Assembly: GCA_013176395.1 (NCBI GenBank)
Contig: JABMLP010000021.1
Location: forward strand, 248,001-312,000
DNA from: Venturia oleaginea
Lineage: Eukaryota; Ascomycota; Dothideomycetes; Venturiales; Venturiaceae
DNA: 64,000 nt
Direction: 5' to 3'
The notes beneath the pieces are model-generated. The model did not search any database. It had not been told where the DNA came from and saw only the letters and a program-made list of their open reading frames with translations. Shown here one piece after another: positions 23,467-34,744 of the stretch. Each line of letters begins with the position of its first letter. Position 1 is the stretch's first letter. Both the position numbers and the translations under genes were made by a program.

Positions 23467-25664
23467 TTGACTTGTTGGTGTCTGGCTAATGTTAATCTTC
23501 TATGGTGTCGTTGCTATTTTGCTTGGTGTGGTGTGTGGTGAGGAGATACTCGCTCTTATGCTTTACATGATGGGTGATTGAAGTGTTGGCGACGGCGTTG
23601 GGGGATGGATGTAAGCTCGGATAAAATGGGTTGTGCTTTGGGCTTATACATCATACTTTGCTCTGCACATAATGATTATGCAAACTTGGAAACATATCTT
23701 CTCTTTTAGTGTAAAAGTATTTTGGCCACTTTTTGGCCGACCTTATTTCTTAGCTGCACTTGGTTTTTGATGAGCCGCTCTTTCTTTTTCGTGATGAAAC
23801 CAATTTAACACGGCGAGACTAGGTGTGGACGTTGAAACACTGGTAATGAACGACTGTACGCCTACATTAATAAGACGAGGGAAAGTCGACCGAAATAGTC
23901 CCGAGCCTTCTCCTTCCCTTTGCGAGGTGTCTTGCCGCTCTTGAATTTCGGCTGAAGTAGATTTTCCCACCAACTGCCCTTGCCCTTGCCCTTGCCACCT
24001 TACACCTCTGGACCCTCGAGATATTTCCTGGGAGGGGATGTTCGCGTGTTCCCATTTTTCTTGGAGCTCGCACTGGTGGAGGTGGAGGGAAATAATCGGT
24101 TCTGTATTCTCCAACCTAGTTACACATTATCTTAAGCAACCGGATGTTGTCGTAGTATATCTAGAATCCATTCTACTAACCTTTTTCACCATATCATGAG
24201 CCTTGTCCAATTCTCTCTCTCTCAGCAGCTAGCTCGCCTTCTCGTCCTTCTGAGAAAGGAAATCACCTCGTTGTATCTTACTCGTTATTAAGGTCCTTAT
24301 CGTCGTCTTCTTGTTTTGGATTTCCCTGCTATGTCGTCGTTGAGGCGAATCGCGTGTTGAGACTCTCTAGCAGCTTTCTCGGCGTAAATAAGGTGCGCTG
24401 TGTAGCTCTCTTCCGGAGTTGTTCTCTCATCTTTGTTTTCTCCATGCCGAGAATTCCGTTTACCTCTCGAAGGCATTTAGCTCCTCTTCTTTATCGGCTT
24501 TGGCGGCATTGTCAAGTCGCTCTTTGCATAGGTCTCAGCTTGAGTCGAACCATCATTTTGGTGGTTCATCGTTCTCGTTCATGAGGCGTTTTAGCTCTTC
24601 TCTTCGGAGAACGGCAAGCCGGTCTTGTTGCTTTGTGGGGCGTTTGTGGGCTGTCCATATTCCTTTCCACGACTTGACTCGTGAGGTTGGATGCGGATTG
24701 ATGTTGATGGAGGTAAATGCTGCGTGCTATGTGCCGTCCTTTGAAGAGTCGCGGTCTGCTCGGCATCGGTCAGTGGAAGATGCACGTACAAGAGGAGGTG
24801 TTACAAGTACTTTTTTCTTGGTTGTATGGCTGAGCAGATGGATCCAACATCTGGATTGTGTTCTTGAAGCCGTCCCGCCCCCCTTCAATTGGATACAGTG
24901 CCATCCCGAAGTCCAGATCGATAACACCAAATCCATAACAAGATTTTAAAGTTTGACTTGCCAGAAACTTAGTAATATCGATTTTCAGTCGAATGACTTC
25001 ATCTCGGAGAACGTCGGCAACAGCGACTTTACTGCGCTTCTTCAGACACGCCAGGTCTCTCACTTGCAGCCACCAAGGCTCGTATGCCAACAGGACCTTG
25101 ATCCTTTCCCCTCGCAATTCTCAACTCTGCCATTGTCCCAATAATTTCAAACTTCTCCCTGGCCAAATGCGCCATCTCAAATTCCAGACACGAAATCTTT
25201 TCCTCAAAAGCCTACACAGTCTCGAGACCGTTAAAGTAAAGTTCAGGCTCCTTCTTTTCGAGAATAGAGATGAGTTTTTTCAAGTGGATGTTCTGAATTT
25301 TCGCCTCTCTCGCCGTCATAATCGCCCCATCGCCTTCTGCAATTACCTCTGTGAAGCTTGAAGAAGCGCAATCAGGGAAGATACACTTTGAGCTGTCGAG
25401 GTTGCTGACGACAATTCTATGATTAGCGAACACCTTGAGTTCATAAGCGACGAACTTGAGTATTGAGAGGAGTAATATGACCACTCAAGTCACAAGATTA
25501 GCATTACAACATTGAAAGGTGAGGGAGATGAGAACGGGAGCCATGGACCAGCACCAGCACCCTTTCACAAATAACAAACTCTCAGCCTCATACTCACTCA
25601 CAGGCAGACACACGCCCCATTAGCAAAATCAATCGTATTCAAAAACCTACTGCATATATTACAA
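23467..25664. other. Gene-poor stretch with coiled-coil-like remnants
   Basis: No intact gene. On the minus strand scattered heptad-like pieces appear in different frames (for example ELQEKWEHANIPSQEISR near 24080, DEVIRLKIDITKFLASQ near 24970, REAKIQNIHLKKLISILEKK near 25260), suggesting a decayed coiled-coil gene. A CCCTTG microsatellite is at about 23976-23994. A hairpin repeat copy lies at 24914-24985. Confidence 0.35.
24914..24985 (+). repeat. Dispersed hairpin repeat, copy B
   Basis: The right arm CCAGAAACTTAGTAATATCG begins at 24961. The left arm (24915 on) reads AGATCGATAACACCAAATCC. Arms pair at about 14 of 25 positions, and the spacing of 22 bases matches the 21-base loop in copies C, D and E. 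Confidence 0.45.
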
Positions 25665-27563
25665 TCATCCCCTGCCCCACCTCCTCCAAAATTTCCACCC
25701 GACGCTCTTCTCGCCCACCCCACTCCCGGCACTTAGCCCTCTCCCAGGTTTCCCGCGCCTCACCCTGAACCAATACACAGGCACCCCAGCAGCAACAAAT
25801 ACAATGACTATCAGCGTCTGTAACGGCTGCGCAAATACCGCTCTACTCAATAAAAAGAGGGAGACGCAGCAAAAGATGATGGGCGTTGTGATCCAGGTTT
25901 TGTATGGCCTCTCGAGATGCGGTTCCCTGACCCGCAAGACGATGAGTCCGAGAACAGTGAAGAAGTAAAAGGTGTAGCCAGCGACACCGTAAAAGGTGAG
26001 AAGGGTGCCGAATTCGCCAACGAGGACGTAAGCGGCCGTGAGGGAGGCATTAAGGAGCATGGCGTAGATGGGTGTGAAGAAGAGCCCTGAATCATCCGAA
26101 ATAAATTTGAGCATTTTGCTTCCTCCTGTTCCTCGACCCGCCGCATCGAGTCGAACCGCTGTCCGACTTCCGACACCAATTTGTCCAAATAAGCTTGGCA
26201 GGTATCCTTCTTTTCCAGCCGCGTAGACGAGACGGCCAGAGGTGAATGTTGTTGCGTTGAGGGCGCCGAAGCAGGAGCCTGATACTGCAAGTGCGAGTAT
26301 AAGTGAGCCAACGCGGCCGAAGACTTGGTGGCCGAATGCAACGGCTACTGTATTCGAGGAGTTGATGACTGCGGTTGGGAGGACGAAGAAATAGGCGACG
26401 TTGGCGAGAAGGTAGGATATTATTACGAGGGGAAGAGAAGTGTGGATCACACGAGGGAGGTCGCGCGTAGGGTTGATGAACTCGCCTGCCACATAGTTGA
26501 CCTGATCGGTTCGTTAGTGAGATGATCTTTTGTAGAGAGACTGTGGCAAAGATATGGTCTTTGAACTCACGTTATCCCATCCGTCAAAGGCCCATAGACC
26601 CGCGTAAAGGGCTACAGCCCAATTTGAAATATTTGTTGTTGTTCCGTCAAACCAGCCGTGTGATTTCCAATCTTCACTTGCTGTACTATCCAACGAGAAT
26701 CCAGTGACTGCAACTACAATTCCCATAATGGTGATGCCGAGAAGAGCCAAAAACTTCATGAACATGAAGACATCCGCGCTTCGTGTGCCCAATTTTGTAG
26801 AAACGCAATTCAGCAGCGTCACAAGCACAAGACCCGTGAGAGCAACCCCTTTATTCAACCAACCATTGTCCATAGCATCAGGTCCAATGATAGCTCTCAC
26901 AAAGTATTCTCCAAAAATAATGGCAATGATGGCAGCACTTCCCGGTTTGAGAACACAGACAGCACACCAGGTAAACAAAAAGCCCGCCCATTCTCCAAAA
27001 ATCTTTGAGAGATAAACCTGGGCTCCCCCATTCAGTGGTATGGCACCTCCCAATTCCGCATAACTCGCCGCACCTGTCCAGGCAAGAATTCCGGCGACTG
27101 TCCAGACGATGAGGGAGGCACCGGGAGATCCGGCGTTGATGTTGACGCTCGCGGGACTGGAAAAGATTCCCGAGCCTATTATCAGTCCTATTACCAGACT
27201 GAGGCCATTCAAAAACGTCAAGCTCTTGTGTTTCTCCAACGATCCACTGTTGAGGGCTTGTGTGGCATCAAGTCCTCCTGCTGCCGGTGTCCCGATGGCA
27301 GTATATCCTCCACTCGTTTGGGAAAGAGGGAAAAGATTCGAGGCAAAATCGAAGGCCGAGGAAACGGAGTATGAGCGATCGTGTCTTCCCCTTGTTGCGC
27401 CGTTTGCGCCAGAGGATGCTAAGGGGTCCTCATCGGAGAAGGAGAGTTTCCGCGAGGAAGGTGTACCGGATGCGGAGGAGGATATCGAGGAACGCCGGGA
27501 GGGCGTAGTCGTGGATGCTAGAGAGGCGAGTTCTAGGGAATCGCGTTGGCCCGGGGGTGTCAT
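25665..27563 (-). CDS. Amino-acid permease of the APC superfamily (LAT/Mup1-like)
   Basis: Exon 1 is 27563-26571, the intron is 26570-26502 (GTGAGT...ATCAG) and exon 2 is 26501-25665; 609 residues. I start at MTPPGQRDSLELASL (27563); the frame is open further upstream, but that part is not permease-like and is probably leader. The first ~150 residues are a Ser/Thr-rich cytosolic tail. Then come about 12 hydrophobic segments beginning SLTFLNGLSLVIGLIIGSGI, the conserved APC first helix with GSGIF. Further family blocks are GGAIPLNGGAQVYLSKIFGE, LKPGSAAIIAIIFGEYF, ADVFMFMKFLALLG, WAFDGWDN|VNYVAGEF and INPTRDLPRVIHTSLP, which are typical of the LAT/high-affinity methionine permease group. The C-terminus is short and basic (KSVGWKFWRRWGRG). 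It is predicted to import amino acids at the plasma membrane, perhaps methionine or large neutral ones; specificity is inference. Confidence 0.85.
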
Positions 27564-28425
27564 GCTTGGTAAATACTGGGTTATGATGTTGCGCAACGGG
27601 AGGGCCACATGGTCTGAAAGCTGATATATGGCAGAGACAGGGAGAAGGCGAGAGCGACAGTAAGTTTCGTTTGACGTTGTCGCTTTGATTTGTGGTTCTA
27701 CAACCAATTGTGTATCAAGAGCAGGAGCATCTAATTGATCGGCCTGGAGACTCCTCTTTGGCGGCTTGAATAATGAGCCTGGGCCAATCACCATCAGACT
27801 TGACTCACCCACATGCGACCTAATTACCGTTTCTAGAATTCCCCTGAGCCTCACAGTAGCTGTCTTTTTCGATGCAGCTCTTGGTAGCAGTGGCACAAGC
27901 TTAATCAAGCATTATTGCTTCAAAGCCTGAAATGGCAGCACAGAAGCTTCGTTAAGCTTTCCCTTTTCAACATAGCCGACGTATCAACGTACATCTCCCT
28001 AGACGACTTTTGGCATTGTCCTGACGCGGTATCATTACAGAATGCCTCAACCGAACCTCTCTTCATTGCTTCACCAAAATATCGTCATTGAAGTTAAGTA
28101 ATGAGCTATTTCCGAATTCATGTACAGCTCTGCGCCCTCAAATGGAACCAGCGAATAGGAGACGTTTGGCTTTGATGCGAACGAACTCAACAACTTCGAC
28201 AAAAAGATGCAAAATGGAGAATATGTTAGTTGTTTGTACGAGTAATAGCATATGTTTGGAGATGGCTGGATGGATAACATGGAGGGTCTCGGTGGGAAAT
28301 ATTGATCTCAATCTGAATCGACGTTTTAGACAAATTTATTACGTCTAAATTTTGCAAGAAAGATGGCCGTGAGACAAAGAGTGAGTTGGGAGTTCACTCT
28401 TTATGATTTCCAGAGATTTCAGGTA
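27564..28425. other. Gene-free stretch
   Basis: Contains the promoter side of the permease gene and ends at the transposon border; no other gene seen. Confidence 0.45.
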
Positions 28426-28467
28426 ACGTGTTCCACCACCGAGCTGGTCAACACACCGAGCTGGTCA
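28426..28467 (+). repeat. Left terminal inverted repeat
   Basis: The 42-base end begins ACGTGTTCC and contains two copies of CACCGAGCTGGTCA. It pairs with 30232-30273 in inverted orientation. Confidence 0.85.
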
Positions 28468-28508
28468 AAAAGGCTTGGCACGACCAACTCATGTGACGAC
28501 TCTTCAAT

Positions 28509-30193
28509 TTAATCGCTATTAACAATACATTCTAAGTCCGTCGTGCTGCTATCTGGTTCAGATGATATCTCGATATCTTTTTTACAAGTTCGCGCATTAT
28601 GCCCAGTTGCGCCGCAGTTCCTACAGCGCCGTTGAGTTGGTCGGCCTATTTCTTGACCACCACTACCACGAGCCTTCTTTGATCCCTGAGGCGCGACAGA
28701 CGCCTCGGCAGCTACCTGCGCTGCTACAGTCCCATACTCTATAGTACCACCTTGCTGGATCCACTTCCTTTTGCGCCATTTTCGCTTTGTCATTACTGCC
28801 AATTGCTCTTCAAGCTCGCGGTTGCGCGCAACAAGTAGAGCGTTTTGGTGTAGCATCAATTCAGCGCCCTTGACAAGCTGGGAAAAGCCTGCCTGCGCAG
28901 TAACTGGTGACCGAGTAAAGGACTCGCTTACGAGCTTGGATTGGGATCCAAATTCAAGAGAATTGCTTGGAGTCTTCGACTGCCACGGCGTCTCCTGCGG
29001 TGGAGGTGCTGGTGGGGCACGTAGCCGTACTTCAAGGCGATCCAATACCACCTCCGCGTTGATAGGGACTAGCCCTACCATCTCAAAAGCCTTTCGACAG
29101 TTCTCTTCTGTAAACACGTCGAAAAACGCGTCTTTGAAGGCTGGGAGGAAGCCTTCTTTGTTGATATGGTAGACGCGTCGGCGTGCCAAGTCTCGAACTC
29201 GTTGAGAGTACTTGCACTTCAACGGCGAGAAGCAGACCACATCAAGCGGCTGGAGGATATGCGATGAATGAGGTGGCATACAGAGCGTTATGACCTTATG
29301 TTCGAGGCAGTAGTCCTTGAAATCCTGGTTGAGATGGCTCTCATGGCCGTCCAAGATGAGCAGACTATACCCCCCCACTTGACGCGCCTTTGTATACGCG
29401 TCAAAGTGCTTCAACCACTCAAGACCAAGCGCGTTGTTTGTCCAGCCGTTCTCAGAGACCGAGAGCTTCCAATTCCGTGGTATATCTGCCTTCTCATACC
29501 ACGCAGAGATGTGAACGCGTCCTTTGTAGATAATGAATGGCGGGGTCGCATACCCAGCGGCGCAGATGCTCTGGATAACTGTAACCCACTCGCGATCGCC
29601 TGGCTGGATCAAATTAGGCCGTGTACGTTTTTCAGAAGCTGTGAAGACCTTCATTGACCCAATAACGCCCATCTGGAAGCCAATCTCGTCAAAGTTGTGC
29701 GTATCCTCGTCGTGGATGCCGTACTTTGCCTTAGTGTCTGCAACGAGCTTGAACCACGCGCCAATAGTCTCTGGATCTTCCTGTAGTATCCTCTGCCTAT
29801 CCTTAGCTCGATTGAAGGCCATCTTGAGCTCATCTGAGCGCGTTACAAACCTCTCAGCCCAGTTTTTCCCTACTGGCTCTCCACCGCGTACACCTAGTAG
29901 GTTATCCGCCATATCTGCCACCTCACACAGCCGGGGCGCGAATCCTCGCGAATCGAGGTCGAGGATGTATTGGACAATTGTCTGCTCTTCAGTCGTAGTG
30001 AGCTTGTGTTGGGCGTTGCGAGTATCTAGGCGATACGTGATTCCGTTGTATCGGCTAGTCAATGTTGAAGGAGGACATCAAACGCTTCAGCAGCGCGCCG
30101 GAGGCTTCGGAATTGGTGGGTGTTACAGGCAGAAAGGGCAAGCTGAATTCTGCCTTCTCTGTTAGATAATTGCGCATTTTGTTGTTGAGACAT
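28509..30193 (-). pseudogene. Pogo/Fot1-like transposase, frameshifted near the N-terminus
   Basis: From ATG 30193 the minus strand reads MSQQQNAQLSNREGRIQLAL, then SACNTHQFRSLRRAAEAFDV, a helix-turn-helix start. A net shift near 30070 then puts the rest in another frame (LTSRYNGITYRLDTRNAQHK...). That second frame is open to the stop at 28509, but it has no ATG until after the DNA-binding region. The DDE domain is complete with NFDEIGFQ, LILDGHESH and HILQPLDVVCFSPLK (first D, second D, third D). A CENP-B-type HTH region (LTTTEEQTIVQYILDLDSRG) precedes it. A zinc knuckle, CRNCGATGHNARTC (C-x2-C-x4-H-x4-C), and a basic stretch occur near the C-terminus. Unless the assembly has an error, this copy cannot make the full-length enzyme from an ATG, although the catalytic triad is intact. 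Confidence 0.8.
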
Positions 30194-30231
30194 ATCGTGT
30201 TAATGAGGGAGTTGGTCGTCTTGGCAGAAAC

Positions 30232-30273
30232 TGACCAGCTCGGTGGGTTGACCAGCTCGGTGGTGGAACACGT
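30232..30273 (-). repeat. Right terminal inverted repeat
   Basis: The inverted complement of the left end with one mismatch, ending GGAACACGT before the TA target duplication. Confidence 0.85.
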
Positions 30274-30717
30274 TATATGGTAGATGATCCAGGAGCGTGT
30301 CGCCACCGATGATGAGCTGGCCATGGCGATTTGGTCGGATTTGTGTGTAATTACGATGGAGATATTAAAGTCTCGGGATAATTCTCGGTAGCTCAAAAAC
30401 TGTTCTCCTACAAGTCCCCTCTGCTATCTTGAGACGAGGGTCGATGAGTTTCTGGAGTTTTGAAAGCTAAAAGTTGCCAGAAGTTTATCGTTATCGATGC
30501 GGCATTGTATATACTTTGTTCCGAGATACATACTGGACTCTCTATGCGCAGTCGCGGATTGCGTTCGCGTTTGAGATGGGGCCTGGACATCCCATTGATA
30601 GATGGCTAGGACACGCTCTCTATGGCTAGTAAACCGACAATACATGTCGACGAGAAAGTGCAATTCTTCAAGACTCGGAAATTGGTATTGTAAATCTAAA
30701 TCAGAACATATTTACCA
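30274..30717. other. Gene-free stretch with one dispersed repeat
   Basis: A hairpin repeat copy lies at 30431-30501; no gene is supported. It separates the transposon from the HEM13 3' end. Confidence 0.45.
30431..30501 (+). repeat. Dispersed hairpin repeat, copy C
   Basis: Left arm 30431-30455 ends GATGAGTTTCTGG, loop 30456-30476 is 21 bases, right arm begins CCAGAAGTTTATCGTTATCG. The inner 14 bases of the arms pair at 11 positions and the outer part has decayed. Confidence 0.5.
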
Positions 30718-32006
30718 CTATACCCAATCTTGAGGATTCTTCAAGACATTTACACATCTCTCTTCCTTGCTGCCTTTTTCAGGGACGTGCATGTACTGCC
30801 ATCTTGCCTCCAACGGCAAGCTCATGAGAATACTTTCGATCCTCGAGCCGGGCGTCATCAATCCGAATGCCGTGCCGCGATCATGGACAAGGTTAAACTC
30901 GACATATCTTCCTCTTCGGATCTGTTGCCATTTCTTTTCCGCGTCTGTGTACGGCATATCCTTCCTTTTTTTCACGATTGGAACATATTGTGGTATAAAG
31001 GCGTCCAGACAATCGCCAACAAATGAGAAGAGCTGCTCCTGGTCTTTCGTTGTTTCGTCTAGGTCGTCGAAGAAAATGCCGCCAATGCCTCGTCCTTCAC
31101 CCCTGTGTTTGTTGTAAAAATATTCATCGCACCATTTCTTGAAGCGCGGATAATATCCTTTATCGTGTTTGTCGCATGCTTCTTTGATTGTCTTGTGGAA
31201 GTGTATCGCGTCTTCGTCGAACAAATAACATGGTGTCAAATCACACCCTCCACCAAACCACCACGCATTTGACGTTCCGTCTGCGTTTGCGGTTTCGAAG
31301 TAGCGGTAGTTGAAGTGAACGGTTGGCGCCATGGGATTCTTTGGATGCATGACTACACTTAGACCTGCAGCGAAGAAGTCTAAGCTGTCAACGTCGGGGT
31401 CCAGCGCTTTGTGGTCGGCGCGCATTTTCAGGATCGCCGGACGTGGGAGTTTTCCGTACACAACCGAGATGTTGACGCCTGCTTTTTCAAAGACATCTCC
31501 TTCTTGGAGGACACAAGATATGCCGCCACCACCATTTGGTCGGTCCCAAGAATCGACCAAGAATTTTTGTCCGTCCACAGCCTCAATTGCTTTCACAATC
31601 TCCTCCTGTTTTTCCCTGATAAGAGCCTCCATACGTAGTCTCATCGGTGAGGCAGTTGTGACTCCCGATTCGCGCTTGGCTAGGGCATCTCGATCTGCTA
31701 GTGTTGGGCCGTCGGTTCGGGTAGGTTCATCGTACGCCTGTTGGAATCAGCTTGGTGAATCGAGCCAACCCAAAGGCACACTCTAACCATTGAGTATATC
31801 AGAGCAGCGACGAATGGTACTCCAATGGCAAGGCGTAGCTTCGGCGCAAAGAGTTTTGTTCTTTGGGGAATTTGAGGATTCAAATGCGGAGGAGTCATAG
31901 TATGTAGTTGATTTGCTTGTGGCCTTCTTCTACTCCCTCTCGACAGGCGTAAGGACTGCCGTCCCAGAGGCGAGTACCATATCCTTCGTGTAGTTGTGGA
32001 GGCCAT
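30718..32006 (-). CDS. hem13: Coproporphyrinogen III oxidase (oxygen-dependent)
   Basis: Exon 1 is 32006-31788, a 50-base intron (31787-31738) follows, exon 2 is 31737-30718; 412 residues. The enzyme uses O2 to decarboxylate coproporphyrinogen III to protoporphyrinogen IX in heme synthesis. Conserved blocks: [82 protein letters not shown] (the GGGxDLTP signature), [30 protein letters not shown] and the C-terminal [18 protein letters not shown]. The first ~75 residues hold a basic, Ser/Arg-rich N-terminus and a hydrophobic stretch ([18 protein letters not shown]). This looks like a mitochondrial targeting sequence plus membrane anchor, a feature of Pezizomycotina forms but not of yeast Hem13, so mitochondrial location is inferred. 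The gene is divergent from ATG8. Confidence 0.93.
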
Positions 32007-32975
32007 GATGAGGATGATGCATACATGGAGTGATGGTAAGTTGATGGTGAGGTAATGATGGGTCGATTATGGCGTTGGTATGTGCAAAGGAATGTAGGTT
32101 CAGTCTGTCGGCAATGGACGTGGAAATATCAGGACATGGTTAAGAGGTACCGGACCACCACAGTGTGGAGAGAGGCTCGTGATGATGCTGGGGATAGAGT
32201 GGATATTTGCGGAGTCGGAGAGATCCATAAATATTGTGTCGCAGCTCAACATGGTTAGACTGTCGATTTGAAGGGCGCTAGGATTACGAGGCTCTGTATC
32301 TCCGCCATGAGGATGAGGACGAGGATGAGGACGAGGATGAGGATGAGGATAAGAGTCGATGCTGCTCAGAAACACAACTGCTTAAGCGATTTAGACATAA
32401 GGTATCCTTCTTTTTGCCTAGTGGAAACTAGATGGATGGCAGATGTTGCAAGAGATTTGCCAGGGATTTATCGAGCTCGGTGTTTAGCTGAGCCTTATCG
32501 AGCAAGTACAACAACGACCAGGCTATGGAGAATGAATAGGGAGCATTGTATCAGCTGTTCTAGCAGAATAGGAGACCGCAGTCAATCGTGTATTGTGGTG
32601 ACTTTGCCTGTCGAAGTCACGGGCGCCGTTACTGTGTCTCTGGAATGACTTTGACCCGTGAGCGTGGCGGTGTGAGGCAGAAGCGGTGACGAGTCTTCAG
32701 TATTCCGTATAGAACAGATATTATTCCGTGTGATCAGAGTTTGCTTATTGTAGAAAGAGTGTTGTGTCAAGTGTTCTTTTCATTATTCAACACATCGGTG
32801 GCCCTTGAGCTTTCACTTTCTTGTCCAAGTCCCCGCTACGCAGGCTCCCTCCCTCCCACCTGGACCTTCAAACCGCACTTCTACACTCCAACACACCACC
32901 CATCTCTTAAACTGACGCCCTGCCAACAACTCAACAGACACTCAAACCAACAACTACCAACTACACACATTCACC
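32007..32975. other. Divergent intergenic region between HEM13 and ATG8
   Basis: No gene. It holds a purine-rich GAGGAT/GAGGAC microsatellite (32309-32350) and the ATG8 5' leader (C/A-rich, 32880-32975). Confidence 0.5.
32309..32350 (+). repeat. GAGGAT/GAGGAC microsatellite
   Basis: Seven consecutive hexamers of GAGGAT or GAGGAC; all-purine except T and C at the sixth position. Confidence 0.85.
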
Positions 32976-33458
<483 letters not shown>

Positions 33459-34123
33459 GCTGTCCGCCTTGCCCAACACCCTCTGATTACGCGCGCGCTA
33501 TGATGGACCCCGAGAGATGACGGCTGGCGACGGGATACGGAGTTCGGAGGACCTGAACTGACATTGTGGACTTTTTCTGGGCTTGATGCGAATCTGGCTT
33601 TCTCAACATTATATTTGCACTTTGGCTAGGCTTATCATGATAACACGTCTGCAAGACCCTGGATCATTGGGCAGCAGTGGTGGCAAGAGTCAATGAGACC
33701 CGCGTTGAATGATAGAGAGTTTGCCCTGCAGAGTGTGTGGCTTGATTTATTACTTGCTTTCATTCCCTATGGCTTGTTTGATAGGTAACGAGAAGGCGGT
33801 TGTTCCACTAATTGCGTGCTTGTCCTGTGACCTTTGAGCTGCGTAAGAGCACGCCATCTGTGAAACTATTGCTATCGTGATATAATCCTAACAACATCGG
33901 GAACTGCTGCTGATAGCTCGTACCGAATCCACAGCTAACAGCTATCATAGCTTTCGTCATACATCGCATCGACATTTGATAACGGCGGCTTCTCCGCCAT
34001 TCAGGGTCCCGCTGAGGATGCAAATCATCCACTTCACCACCACAGCTTGACAAAATAGCACAGCTGAACTACAAACACCTGGTGACCTGAAGCTACCAAG
34101 CACAAATCGAAAGCTCCATCGCA
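33459..34123. other. Gene-free stretch
   Basis: Contains the ATG8 3' region and promoter of the small gene that follows; no other feature seen. Confidence 0.5.
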
Positions 34124-34460
34124 ATGTCGGCACCACGCTACGCCTACATAATTTCAAAGTTCGTCTACCCTCAACTCAATTCTCTCTCACAGACGCAGCA
34201 AGCTTGTGCTCTCTTCCGCAGCCTCTTCTAATCGAGCTCCCCTGTCCATTCCCTGCCACTATCTATTACTCCGATACTTTGGCTAATGTTGAGCTAGACG
34301 ACTCGACTCACCCTTCGCTATCGCCGTTGGTATCGCAGCTGCTACGCTCAGAATCAAGAGAGAGGAGACGGAGAAGGGGTTTACATCGGCACAGACCTTG
34401 GAGACATTGAGGAGGAGGGTGGGCTTGTTTTGGGGGGATGTTGTGGGGGTTAAGTCGTGA
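34124..34460 (+). CDS. nce101: NCE101-like small membrane protein (non-classical export family)
   Basis: This gene is too short for a simple open-frame scan. Exon 1 is 34124-34158 (MSAPRYAYIIS plus two bases), the intron is 34159-34297 (139 bases, donor GTTCGT, branch GCTAAT, acceptor CTAG), exon 2 is 34298-34460; 65 residues: K-RLDSPFAIAVGIAAATLRI, then KREETEKGFTSAQTLETLRR, RVGLFWGDVVGVKS. Family knowledge: Nce101/Nce1 proteins are ~50-65 residue single-span proteins with the pattern YIISxxxDPxFAIxxGxxAA...INREExEKG; they were named from non-classical secretion in yeast. Seen here: one hydrophobic segment after the D-P/D-S pair and the KREEtEKG motif. The donor is non-standard and the protein short, so the model is moderate. 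Confidence 0.6.
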
Positions 34461-34744
34461 GATGGGAGACTGTAAGAGATGGCCCATTCCTACTCACATG
34501 GAGAGTCAACGGTCAAAAACTCAAAGGAATGATCGCTGATTGTTGAGCCATGGTTTCGAACCAAGCACTGGAGGTGCAGCTCTGTCGACTTCGACTGCTC
34601 CTCAGAGCTTTTTGCTTTGATGGCTTTCAGACCGTCGTGGCATTCAGCAAGCAGGCAAACAGGCTCCGCCGGCATAGAGTACACTGCATCCAGGATCGAA
34701 GAGATCCCCGAAGTCGCATTGCATTTTGCACAATTACAATCTTC

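Larger units (their letters stand above)
28426..30273 (-). mobile_element. Complete Tc1/mariner (pogo/Fot1-like) DNA transposon
   Basis: The element is 1848 bases, bounded by 42-base terminal inverted repeats starting ACGTGTTCCACCACCGAGCT at the left. The two ends differ at one position by eye (AACACACC against AACCCACC). The bases immediately outside are TA on both sides (28424-28425 and 30274-30275), the target-site duplication of this superfamily. Each end contains the motif CACCGAGCTGGTCA twice, probable transposase binding sites. The interior carries one transposase frame on the minus strand. The near-identical ends suggest a recent insertion. Closing the site joins the flanks into CATATACCTGAAATC. 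Confidence 0.9.
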
